From the NCBI GenBank assembly GCA_963664045.2, contig CAXXGT010000013.1:310001-374000 (forward strand): 64,000 bases of DNA. Reading direction: 5' to 3'. Origin of the DNA: JAPPHA01 sp963664045 (lineage in GTDB: Bacteria > Pseudomonadota > Alphaproteobacteria > Rhodobacterales > Rhodobacteraceae). This document shows positions 33,876 to 42,349 of the stretch, one piece after another. The notes under the pieces were generated by a model. It was not told where the DNA came from. It saw only the letters and a program-made list of their open reading frames with translations, and ran no database searches. Each line of letters opens with the position of its first letter. The stretch's first letter is position 1. The position numbers were made by a program, and so were the translations under genes.

Positions 33876-35261
33876 ATGCGCCGCAGGGATGTGCCGACCG
33901 AACCGGAGCTCACCGCCTGGCCCGAATACCCGGCGGCAGTGCGCGGGGGCGGTTTCGTGTTCACTTCTGGAGTGAGAGGGGGGCGGCCGGCCGGCGAGCC
34001 CGCGTCCTACTCCGACGTGCCGCCGGAGTTTTCCGGACCTTCGCAAGGCTTCGTCCTGGTCGACGGGTTGGAGGGGGAAGCGACGTCGGACGCTTGGCGC
34101 GCCCACAGGAACCTGGAGCGTGTCCTCGCCCATGCCGGGACCCGGGGCGACCAGATCCTGCGGCAGCGCATGTGGCAGCGCGACAAGCGGTTCTTTCCAG
34201 TGCTCGAACGGGTTCGGAAGATCTGGCAGCCCGAGGCCGCCCCAAGCAGCGGACTCGGCGTGTCAACTGTCGGGGGACGATGCGGCGGCTGGTTCGGAAT
34301 CGAGGGAATCGCGGTCGATGTCGAGGATCCGGACTACCTCGGTGCGCGCCAGATACTGACGCCGGCCGGAGATTCCGCGAACCCGTCCGCCTCGATCTAC
34401 TCGCAGATGTCGGCAAGCGGGCCGCTCGTGTTCCTCGCCGGCCACATTCCAATCAGGACGGCGCTGCCGGGCAAGCCCGTGGTCGCCAGTTTCGACGATG
34501 TTCCGGAGGAGGGGCGCTTCCTGGAGACCGGTCGCAGTCATCCGGACGCGCGCGACGGCCCTATCGCGGCCCAGACCTGGTTCGTCTATAACGAGATCCG
34601 GCGTGCCCTGGCGAGCAACCGCATGGCGATGTCGGACATCGTGCATGTTCGCGTCTATCTCGCCGACCTTCGCGATTTCGGGACCTTCCACCGGGTTCAT
34701 TTGCACTTCTTTGGTGGCTGTGCTCCCGCGTTGACGGTGGTCGGATTCGACGAGGTGGGTCACAAGGGTTGCAGAATCGAGATTGAACCGACGGCGCTGC
34801 GTCCCGGCGCGCTTGGCCGTTCCGATCTCGCGTGGCGCGGCCCTGCCCCCTTCGCCGGGCCTGCCGCCGTACGTGCGGGTCCGCTCCTGCTGTTCGCGGG
34901 CATGCTGGGCGTCGGGCCGGACGGCCGCATTGTCGGAAGTGCCGACACGGTCGCTCCCGAAGCGTTGGATCTCGTGCGCTCGCTGGAATCAAGCACGAGT
35001 TCACCGTCGGTGCCGGCACAGATCTGGTGGGCATGGCACCGTATCCTGGAGTGCTGCACCGCGTCCGGGATCGGCCCGGAGGCGATCGCCAAGACCGTTG
35101 TCTATCTTCGCACGGAAGCGGACCTCGCTGCCTACGAGGCAATTCGTCCCCTTTTCACGACCGGAGATCTGCCGGCTTTCGACTGTGTATTTGTGCCGGG
35201 TCCGGGACCGGTCGAGGAAGCCGCCGTCCAAATTGACGTGACGGCATTGAACTGCACGTGA
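33876..35261 (+). CDS. protein with three Rid (YjgF/YER057c/UK114) domains
   Basis: A 461-residue cytoplasmic protein made of three successive Rid-like units. Each begins with the G-x-L/F-V-F-x-x-G strand: VRGGGFVFTSGVRGG (about 20-35), ASGPLVFLAGHIPI (about 180) and VRAGPLLLFAGMLGV (about 333). Each ends with a V-x-I-x-x-T/A-A-L strand: CRIEIEPTAL and VQIDVTAL are clear. Rid proteins hydrolyse reactive enamine/imine intermediates. The active-site arginine of archetypal RidA (PARSxV) is replaced here (PALTVV, PAFDCV). The start ATG 33876 follows a perfect GGAGG at five bases. Confidence 0.83.
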   Translation: MRRRDVPTEPELTAWPEYPAAVRGGGFVFTSGVRGGRPAGEPASYSDVPPEFSGPSQGFVLVDGLEGEATSDAWRAHRNLERVLAHAGTRGDQILRQRMWQRDKRFFPVLERVRKIWQPEAAPSSGLGVSTVGGRCGGWFGIEGIAVDVEDPDYLGARQILTPAGDSANPSASIYSQMSASGPLVFLAGHIPIRTALPGKPVVASFDDVPEEGRFLETGRSHPDARDGPIAAQTWFVYNEIRRALASNRMAMSDIVHVRVYLADLRDFGTFHRVHLHFFGGCAPALTVVGFDEVGHKGCRIEIEPTALRPGALGRSDLAWRGPAPFAGPAAVRAGPLLLFAGMLGVGPDGRIVGSADTVAPEALDLVRSLESSTSSPSVPAQIWWAWHRILECCTASGIGPEAIAKTVVYLRTEADLAAYEAIRPLFTTGDLPAFDCVFVPGPGPVEEAAVQIDVTALNCT

Positions 35262-35331
35262 ATCCGGGTTATTTTCAAGGACGTTCGAGCTTTCCTGGGG
35301 GGAAGCACAAATGCATTTGGAGGAAAGATCA

Positions 35332-36306
35332 ATGAAAGAAATGGTGACTTTTGGTGTGTCCGCCGCTCTGGCTGCGGCACTCGTAAGCACTGCGCCCGCG
35401 ACCGCGCAGGAAGGCTATCCCGACCGGCCAATCAGTGTCGCGGCGTGTTATCCGGCCGGCGGTGGCGTAGACCGCAATCTGCGGATGGTCGAGCGCGTTG
35501 CCGCGAAGTATCTCGGGCAGTCGCTTCTTCCGCAGTACCGGACAGGGGGATCCGGGACGGTCGCAATGCAATACATCAAGGAAGCGGAACCCAACGGATA
35601 CGAGTTGGCGATCTGCGACAATGGGGGTGCAATAATCGCCCCGATCGCACAGGGACTGGATCTCGACGCAGACGACTTTACGCCGATCGCGCAGGTCTCC
35701 TTCGTGCCGTGGATCATGTCGACCCGGGCGACATCCGCGTATGAAAGCCTCGAGTCGTTCGTCGAGGCGGCGATGGCCGCAAGTGACCCGATCGCGATCG
35801 AGATTTCTGACATCGCGACGTCGGACCACTACGGATGGCTGCTTCTCCTCAAGCAGGCGGGAATCTCGCCCGCGAAGTTCAAGTGGAACCCGCATGGTGG
35901 CGGAGGTCCGAAGATGAGGGCAATCATCGCGGGTGAGGGCGAACTGCTGTTCGACGATGCCGGTGAGATCGAGGGTTACGTGAAGGACGGCACCCTGCGT
36001 CCGCTGGCCGTGGCCGCGGCGTCGCGCCTGCCCCAGTTTCCGGACGTGCCGACCATGCAGGAACTGGGCTACGACGTGATCGCAGGATCGTCGGTCGCGA
36101 TCTACGCTCCACCCGGCCTGTCGGAAGACAAGGTGGGCAGGCTGCAGGACGCAATGCGGCAGATCAAGCAGGACCCCGCCTTGCTCAAGGCTTTCGAATT
36201 GACCTTGCAAGACCCGGACACGTTCATCGTAGACGAGTTTGAGGCCGCATGGCGCATGGACTGGGAAAACGCGTCCGAACTGCTGAAGGCGGCCTTGGGT
36301 GGCTGA
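35332..36306 (+). CDS. tripartite tricarboxylate transporter receptor (TctC family)
   Basis: A 324-residue periplasmic binding protein. A signal peptide (about 1-25, ending ATA-QEG) is followed by YPDRPISVAACYPAGGGVD, the family's N-terminal signature. VPTMQELGYDVIAGSS is the second hallmark near residue 240. TctC proteins bind carboxylates with high affinity and deliver them to TctAB. The start ATG 35332 has GGAGGA seven bases upstream; the ATG at 35311 lies before that RBS. tctB- and tctA-like genes follow. Confidence 0.92.
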   Translation: MKEMVTFGVSAALAAALVSTAPATAQEGYPDRPISVAACYPAGGGVDRNLRMVERVAAKYLGQSLLPQYRTGGSGTVAMQYIKEAEPNGYELAICDNGGAIIAPIAQGLDLDADDFTPIAQVSFVPWIMSTRATSAYESLESFVEAAMAASDPIAIEISDIATSDHYGWLLLLKQAGISPAKFKWNPHGGGGPKMRAIIAGEGELLFDDAGEIEGYVKDGTLRPLAVAAASRLPQFPDVPTMQELGYDVIAGSSVAIYAPPGLSEDKVGRLQDAMRQIKQDPALLKAFELTLQDPDTFIVDEFEAAWRMDWENASELLKAALGG

Positions 36307-36333
36307 ACTTACAGTCCGGACGGTGGAACGTCC

Positions 36334-36810
36334 TTGAGATGGAAGCTTGAGGGTGCGCTCGCCGTGATTGTACTCACGGTGGGCGTGCTCCTCTTCCTCA
36401 CTGCGCCAAGCCTGGTTCGGGGCTGGGCGTTCTCGATACCTGGCACAACCGATGTCGCGCTTGAGCCGGTCTTTTTCCCGCGCCTCGCGTCGTTGTTGCT
36501 GGCGTCGTCGGCATTGCTCGTGCTGGCGACGATCCCTCTCCGCACTGGCACCCTGCCGGCGGTCGAGACTGATTCCGGTGCCTACCTCCGCTCGGGCGCG
36601 GGCCTCGCCGGCATCCTGGTCTACCTTCTCTCAGTGGTCACCTTCGGGTTTGTCGTGTCCACGGTCGTGTTCATAACTGTTGCCAGCTTTGTCGGTGGAT
36701 ACCGAAAGTTGGCGATTGTCATTCCGGTCGCGATCGGAGTCGCGGTCGCACTGAGACTCGTGTTTCGGTTCGGCCTTCACGTGGGCCTGCCGGAAGGGCT
36801 CCTGCTCTAA
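36334..36810 (+). CDS. tripartite tricarboxylate transporter small membrane subunit (TctB family)
   Basis: A 158-residue inner-membrane protein with four predicted helices: ALAVIVLTVGVLLFLTA, LASLLLASSALLVLAT, GLAGILVYLLSVVTFGFVVS and a C-terminal pair around LAIVIPVAIGVAVALRLV. Its place between TctC and TctA genes makes the call. The start appears to be TTG 36334; no good ATG is available. The spacer to the TctA gene is 17 bases. Confidence 0.85.
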   Translation: MRWKLEGALAVIVLTVGVLLFLTAPSLVRGWAFSIPGTTDVALEPVFFPRLASLLLASSALLVLATIPLRTGTLPAVETDSGAYLRSGAGLAGILVYLLSVVTFGFVVSTVVFITVASFVGGYRKLAIVIPVAIGVAVALRLVFRFGLHVGLPEGLLL

Positions 36811-36827
36811 CCGACGGACGGAGGACG

Positions 36828-38345
36828 ATGTTCGAGGATTTGCTCGCCGCGGCCGTTGTCGTCTTCAACTGGCAGACCATCGCGGCAATTTCGGCCGGCA
36901 CGGTTGCCGGCCTCATGATCGGCGCGATCCCGGGGCTGAGCGCAACGATGGGTATGGCGCTGCTTTCGCCGTTCACGTTCTTCGTCGGGCCGTTGATCGG
37001 TATTCCTTTCCTCATCGGCCTTTTCAAGGGCGGAACGTTCGGCGGATCGATTTCCGCGATACTTATCGGCACTCCGGGGACTGCGGCCAACGCGGCAACC
37101 CTTCTCGACGGCTACGAGATGCGGAAGCAGGGCAAGGCGGGACCCGCCATCATGGGTGCATTGAATGCCTCGCTGATCGGGGACGCTTTCGGAACGGTTG
37201 CCTTGATTTTCGGTGCGCCGGCTCTGGCCCTGATCGCGATCCAGTTCGGCCCGCACGAGTTCTTCGCGCTGGTGCTCTTCTCGCTGACCATGATCTGCTA
37301 TGTCTCCGGGCGTTCCCTCGCAAAAGGTGTCCTCGCCGCCACGATCGGCGTGTTTTTTGCATTGATTGGCACCGACCCGATCGGAGGCACTCCGAGGCTT
37401 ACGTTCGGCTTGCGAGAACTCACGGGCGGATTGAACGTCATCGCCTTGGTGACCGGACTTTTCGGCATCACCGAAGTGCTTATCCAGATGGAGTCGTTCG
37501 GGAGAAGCCGGATGAGCGTGGCGAGTTCGGTCAATCTCCATCTGGCCGGTGCCGGGATGCAATTCAGATCCGTCGTGAAGCATCTGTGGACGATCGTGCG
37601 CTCCTCGTTGGTCGGGACCTTCATCGGCGCCCTTCCGGGAATCGGCTCGGAGACCTCGCCCTGGGTCGCCTACGGTCTGGCGAAGCGGGCGTCGAAGGAA
37701 CCCGAGAAATTCGGCAGGGGCGCCTACGAGGGCGTTGTGGCCCCCGAGGCGGCCAACAATGCCGTGTGCGCCGCCGCCATGATACCGATGCTCGTGTTCG
37801 GGATTCCGGGCGACATCGTCACGGCGATCCTGATGAGCGCGCTCATAGCCCAGGGCCTGCAGCCGGGCCCGTTTCTGATTTCCGAACACCGCGAAGTGAT
37901 CTTCGGGTTGTTCATGTCCGTCATGTTCGCAACCGTCGCCCTTTACGTGTTCGGTCGTCTGACGATGCGCTGGTGGATTCGAATCATGACGATCCCGCGG
38001 CCACTGCTCTACTCGATCGTGGTCGCGTTCTGCGTGGTCGGCACCTACTCGGTGAAGTCGAGCAGCTTCGACCTCGCGGTGATGCTCGCGTTCGGGATAA
38101 TCGGCTACGTCATGCGCAAGCTCGACATCGCGATCGCGCCGATGCTGCTTTCCTTCGTTCTTGCGAAGATTCTGGAGGAGTCGCTGCGCCGAGGTCTCGT
38201 GCAGTCGGACGGAAGCATTCTGGCCTTCTTCGAGAGGCCGATCACGGCCGTCATCCTGTCGCTGACGGTGCTGGTCCTGATCGCATTTGCGGTTCTCGAA
38301 TTTCGGCGACGCAGGGCTGGTGGAACCCGGGACGGGACGGGATGA
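36828..38345 (+). CDS. tripartite tricarboxylate transporter large permease (TctA family)
   Basis: A 505-residue permease with about eleven or twelve helices. The TctA signatures are GLMIGAIPGLSATMGMALL near residue 28, KGGTFGGSISAILIGTPGTAANAAT near 66 (two adjacent motifs) and a second internal repeat GTFIGALPGIGSETSPWVAYG near 265. VAPEAANNAVCAAAMIPML follows. With TctB and TctC this makes a complete sodium- or proton-coupled carboxylate importer. Confidence 0.95.
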   Translation: MFEDLLAAAVVVFNWQTIAAISAGTVAGLMIGAIPGLSATMGMALLSPFTFFVGPLIGIPFLIGLFKGGTFGGSISAILIGTPGTAANAATLLDGYEMRKQGKAGPAIMGALNASLIGDAFGTVALIFGAPALALIAIQFGPHEFFALVLFSLTMICYVSGRSLAKGVLAATIGVFFALIGTDPIGGTPRLTFGLRELTGGLNVIALVTGLFGITEVLIQMESFGRSRMSVASSVNLHLAGAGMQFRSVVKHLWTIVRSSLVGTFIGALPGIGSETSPWVAYGLAKRASKEPEKFGRGAYEGVVAPEAANNAVCAAAMIPMLVFGIPGDIVTAILMSALIAQGLQPGPFLISEHREVIFGLFMSVMFATVALYVFGRLTMRWWIRIMTIPRPLLYSIVVAFCVVGTYSVKSSSFDLAVMLAFGIIGYVMRKLDIAIAPMLLSFVLAKILEESLRRGLVQSDGSILAFFERPITAVILSLTVLVLIAFAVLEFRRRRAGGTRDGTG

Positions 38346-38452
38346 TCCGGCAAGTGCCAGGCGAAAACCAAGACGCGTCACATCGACCGGACCCGCCGGG
38401 ATCGCCACCAGCGAGCCGAGCCACTGGTTGAGCGACCATTGCCGGAGGAGGA

Positions 38453-39751
38453 ATGCCTCACATGAAGATCAAGTACCAACATCATCCGGACGGGCCTCCC
38501 GGAATGCCACCGATTGCGGCGCGCGCGGGAGACCTTGTTTTCACAGGGGGACAGATGGCGGTCCACCCGAAACTGGGAATCCCGGCCGAGGCGAAACTGC
38601 TGCCCAATTACTATTGGCACGGTTCCAGCGTTCACCGGCAGTTGTCGTACGTATACGCGAACCTGGACACGACCCTGCGGCGACTGGGAGCCTCATTGCC
38701 GAGATGCCTCAAGATCAACTCGTACCACACGGATCCGAGTGAGGTCGACATGGCGTTGCGGGTTCGAAAGGAGTGGTTCGACGCGGACGCCGCCCCACCG
38801 AGCAGCCTCCTGATCATTCCCGAGCTTCCGGTGCACGGGGCGACCGTGAGTCTTGACATGACGGTGCTTGCCTCGGACGCGGAATTGGACCGTGAATTGG
38901 TGCCGATCAGGAGTGTTCAGGCCATTGGCCAGGTCGCCGCAATCGGGTGGTCGGTGTATTCGCAGGCCGTTCGCGGTGGCGGCTTCGTCTTCACGCGCGG
39001 AACGACATCCACCGGGCCGCGCGGCCCGATCGACGAGATCGTTCCGCATCCCGAACTTCCATACCGACACAACCCAGTTCGATTTCAGACGAGATACGTG
39101 CTCGAGTACCTGGGGAAGCTACTCGATGACGCGGGGTGCAGCTTTGACGACGTCGTGCGCGCCGAGATCTATCTTGAGCGCATGTCCGACTTCGCCGTGT
39201 TCGACGAGGTCTGGCGCGAGCACTTTCCGGTCGACCCGCCGGCCCGGTTCATCGTTCAGTCTCGTTTGGCCGTCCCGCACACGGTCGTCGAGATCGAACT
39301 GGTGGCGATCGACCCCGCGGGTCCCTACAGGAAGGAGATCATCTCGACGGACGACGCGCCAACGCCCCTAGGCGCGGAACCGCAGGCGGTAAAGGCGGGA
39401 CCCTACCTGTTCTTCTCCACGCAACTGGCCACTGACTACCGAACGGGTCTGGCTGTCGAGGCGCGAACGGATCCCGACTTTCCGTTCCACACGTCGAGCA
39501 TCGGCCTTCAATCCCGCTACATTCTGAGGAATGTCGAGGCCATCTGCCGCGCAGCCGGGACGAGTATCCGCAATCTGGTGAAGCGTCGTGCCGTGTATGC
39601 CGACTACAATGATCTCCAGGAGGCGGAGGAGCCGTGGCGGGCAAAGCTCGGCGACCGGCTGCCTCCGACCACCAACCTGCGTACGGACGGCCCCGTCCTG
39701 GTGCCGGGATGCAGGGTTCTGTACGATCTGACCGCCGTGATCGAGGGTTGA
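38453..39751 (+). CDS. second three-domain Rid (YjgF/YER057c/UK114) protein
   Basis: A 432-residue protein of three Rid-like units, opening with ARAGDLVFTGGQMAVHP (about 23), VRGGGFVFTRGTTSTG (about 176) and VKAGPYLFFSTQLATD (about 312). The middle unit keeps the RidA active-site arginine in PPARFIVQSRLAVPHTVVEI; the first (PPSSLLIIPEL) and third (PPTTNLRTDGP) do not. That suggests one catalytic and two structural or diverged units. The GGAGGAG ribosome-binding site lies just before ATG 38453; ATG 38462 is the alternative. It follows the permease gene by about 110 bases. Confidence 0.83.
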   Translation: MPHMKIKYQHHPDGPPGMPPIAARAGDLVFTGGQMAVHPKLGIPAEAKLLPNYYWHGSSVHRQLSYVYANLDTTLRRLGASLPRCLKINSYHTDPSEVDMALRVRKEWFDADAAPPSSLLIIPELPVHGATVSLDMTVLASDAELDRELVPIRSVQAIGQVAAIGWSVYSQAVRGGGFVFTRGTTSTGPRGPIDEIVPHPELPYRHNPVRFQTRYVLEYLGKLLDDAGCSFDDVVRAEIYLERMSDFAVFDEVWREHFPVDPPARFIVQSRLAVPHTVVEIELVAIDPAGPYRKEIISTDDAPTPLGAEPQAVKAGPYLFFSTQLATDYRTGLAVEARTDPDFPFHTSSIGLQSRYILRNVEAICRAAGTSIRNLVKRRAVYADYNDLQEAEEPWRAKLGDRLPPTTNLRTDGPVLVPGCRVLYDLTAVIEG

Positions 39752-39852
39752 GATCCGGTGGGCGAAACGACATTCCCGACCGGCACGCGACGGGAGCCGG
39801 AAAGTTTGCGAACCGGGCCTGACCGGGGTCCGGGAAATTCAGGAGGAAACCG

Positions 39853-40284
39853 ATGGTGAAAAGACTGTTCTTGAACCCGGATGACATGTGGTCGCGTGTC
39901 GAAAACGGGGAACTGCTGTACACCCCGATCATCGTGGTCAGCGACGAGTCGCACACGCACATCTATCTTTCCGGCCAGACGCCGAGGCTGCCGAACGGTG
40001 ACGTTGTCGCGATGACGATGCGCGATCAGTTGCGCCAGACTTGCGAGAACATTGGAATTGGTCTCGGTCACGTCGGCGCCACGTTCGACGACGTCGTGAC
40101 GACGACGACCTACGTGCTCGATCTCGCGGAGTACTACGAAGTGTCCGATGAGCGCTTCAAGTACTTCCGGAACAACCGGCCCGCAAGCACGCTCATTCAG
40201 GTGGCCGGACTCGGCGTCCCCAAAGCCAGGGTGGAGATCACCGTCGAGGCGATCATCGAGACCGAGCGATTCAACGTCGGCTGA
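39853..40284 (+). CDS. single-domain Rid (YjgF/YER057c/UK114) protein
   Basis: A 143-residue Rid-family protein. THIYLSGQTPRLPNGDVVA is the N-terminal strand-turn of the family and ARVEITVEAI the C-terminal strand. The active-site stretch reads RPASTLIQVAGLG, so the RidA arginine (PARSxVxVA) is Ser. Such Arg-less proteins belong to Rid subfamilies whose chemistry is less clear than that of RidA. It has the strong RBS CAGGAGGAAACCG and is the last gene of the plus-strand operon. Confidence 0.87.
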   Translation: MVKRLFLNPDDMWSRVENGELLYTPIIVVSDESHTHIYLSGQTPRLPNGDVVAMTMRDQLRQTCENIGIGLGHVGATFDDVVTTTTYVLDLAEYYEVSDERFKYFRNNRPASTLIQVAGLGVPKARVEITVEAIIETERFNVG

Positions 40285-40323
40285 CGGGACCATTTCGCGC
40301 GGACGCCCAGGCGGAGGCGCACG

Positions 40324-42021
40324 CTATACGGCAATGGTGTCGGAGTTCCGGTAGCTGATTCTCTGGAATATCACCATCACGATCAGCAGGATGACGGTCT
40401 GGATGATCATGAATGCCGCAAGCCTCGCCGAATGACGCTCCATCAGCAGGAAGAAGACGACCGACATCACCTCGGTTCCGTTGCGGTAGAGGAACATGAC
40501 CGAGGAGAATTCCCTGACCAAGATCACGAACATCATCAGCCAGGCGGAGAACACTCCCGGCTTCAGGAGCGGAAGCAGGATCCTCCTTGTCGATTGCCAC
40601 CAGGTCGCTCCGTGGATTCGGGCGGACTGCTCGAGTTCGTCGTGGATCGACATGCGGACCGCGTAGATCGTCCGGTAGGAGAGGTAGAAGTAGCCGATGA
40701 CGTATGCGAAGATGATGATTCCGAGCGTATTGTAGATCGGCGTCCTCACGAACGCGAAGAGAACCATCATCCCGAAGACCGCGCCGGGGATTGCGATCGG
40801 AAGAAGGCAAAGCAATCCCATGAAGGACTCGCCGCTTCTCGACTTCGTCTGCGACAGCACCGCCGACAGGAGCACCGCAACGGTGGCGGCGACCGAACAG
40901 GCAAACAGGGAATTGACAATCGCGCGCCTCGTGACATCGTACTCGAAGAGAACGCTTCGAAAGTTGTCCAGCGTGAACAGGTCGACCTGGAACGTTCCCG
41001 CCCAGTACCTCTGGAGACCAACCAGAAGCAGCACGAGGAGAGGCGCGATCACGGCGATCGTGACGTAGGAAACGACCAGCCCGAACGCGACCCAACGCCA
41101 CTTGCCGAGCCGGATGCGGCTGGCACGATAGCCTTTGCCGGTGACCGTTGTGAACTGCCGTTTTCCCAGCAGTCTCCGCTGTATCCAGATCCCGGTGCCG
41201 GCGATCAGGATCGCCAGAATTCCCAGCGACGCCGCCATGGTCAAATCCTGCGGATAATCGCTCATCAGGGTCCATATGCGCGTGGCCAGAACGTAGTTTC
41301 CGCCGGGAACTCCAAGGGCCATGGGGATTTCGAGGGTGCCGACGGTGAACACGAACACCAGCACCATTCCGGAGAGCAGCGCCGGCCCGTTGACGGCTAG
41401 CGTCACGCGCAAGAGTACCTGCCAGTTGCCGGCACCGTGGATGCGCGCGATCTCCTCCAGGCTCGGATCCATCTGCCTCAGCGAGGCGACAGCGTACAGA
41501 TACATGAACGGAGAGTAGAATATCGACTGGATGACGATCATCGACGTCAGGGAGTAGACGTCCGGCAGAAGTTCCGGTGGCCATCCCCAGTCGGTCATGA
41601 GGCGGGTGAACATTCCGGCCCGGGGCACGAGAAGGAGCCGCCAGGCCATGGCTCCCACGAACGCCGAGATGAACAACGGTACGACGCACAGGATCTCAAG
41701 CAAGCGGCGTCCGGGAACATCGGTGCGCGCGTTGACCCATGCCAGCGGGACACCGATCACCGCTGCGCCGAAGGTCGCGCCTGTCGCGAATAGAATCGTC
41801 GTGACGATTTCCCGTCCGACGGTGGGATGCTCCAGGATTCTCGCGAAACCGCCGAGGCTGAACGTGCCGGACTCGGTGAAGGCGGCGTACACTGACATCG
41901 AGGCCGGATACACGATCGCAAACGAAATCAGGGCCGCGGCGGCCCAGAATGCCAGCCTGTCCATCCTGAGCTCGCCCAGGAGCAGCCTCTTGGCCGTGCG
42001 CATGGCGGCCGTTCCCGTCAT
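40324..42021 (-). CDS. ABC transporter permease with two fused transmembrane domains
   Basis: A 565-residue inner-membrane protein made of two BPD_transp_1 domains, each with about six helices, as in FbpB-type ferric iron or putrescine importers. The two EAA-type cytoplasmic loops are MDPSLEEIARIHGAGNWQVL and HDELEQSARIHGATWWQSTR. The start ATG 42021 (MTGTAAMRTAKRL) is preferred over an upstream in-frame one that adds basic, non-membrane residues. The ATPase gene lies upstream on the same strand, 328 bases away. Confidence 0.92.
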   Translation of the reverse strand: MTGTAAMRTAKRLLLGELRMDRLAFWAAAALISFAIVYPASMSVYAAFTESGTFSLGGFARILEHPTVGREIVTTILFATGATFGAAVIGVPLAWVNARTDVPGRRLLEILCVVPLFISAFVGAMAWRLLLVPRAGMFTRLMTDWGWPPELLPDVYSLTSMIVIQSIFYSPFMYLYAVASLRQMDPSLEEIARIHGAGNWQVLLRVTLAVNGPALLSGMVLVFVFTVGTLEIPMALGVPGGNYVLATRIWTLMSDYPQDLTMAASLGILAILIAGTGIWIQRRLLGKRQFTTVTGKGYRASRIRLGKWRWVAFGLVVSYVTIAVIAPLLVLLLVGLQRYWAGTFQVDLFTLDNFRSVLFEYDVTRRAIVNSLFACSVAATVAVLLSAVLSQTKSRSGESFMGLLCLLPIAIPGAVFGMMVLFAFVRTPIYNTLGIIIFAYVIGYFYLSYRTIYAVRMSIHDELEQSARIHGATWWQSTRRILLPLLKPGVFSAWLMMFVILVREFSSVMFLYRNGTEVMSVVFFLLMERHSARLAAFMIIQTVILLIVMVIFQRISYRNSDTIAV

Positions 42022-42349
42022 GCGACCCGTCTTACCGCACGGAGGAGCGGAAGAAAACGGCGAGGGAGTGACACGGCGCTGCCGGGACGGTCGATACCCA
42101 CCGGGTGGCCGCACGGACGACGACAACCGATGTGCCGTGCCATAGTCCGGCGGATCTCGCGAGGTTCCCGCGGACCGCTTTTCGGCAAGCCTCCTACCGA
42201 CCCCGAGGGCTTGAGAGATTGCAACCCGGTCGGACGAGTGGCTCCCGCAGTCTTCCCGGGAATACAGATGATGACATGTCCGGTTGGTCGCGGAAAGAGG
42301 TCGGGCATGCGCGGACCCTCGACCGATTCAGTTTCAGTGAAATCCGGCA
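42022..42349. other. 328-base spacer between ABC ATPase and permease genes
   Basis: I find no gene or clear structure. Such a long gap inside an ABC operon is unusual. The frames that cross it have no family similarity. Confidence 0.4.

Noticed and set aside
36807..38408. A 533-codon minus-strand frame opposite tctA
   Set aside because: Composition is dominated by Arg, His, Asp and Gln, with no domain; it mirrors the TctA permease gene, which has clear family motifs.
40271..41689. A 472-codon minus-strand frame overlapping the ABC permease
   Set aside because: It is offset by one frame from a permease with clear EAA loops and hydrophobic helices; its composition is not protein-like.
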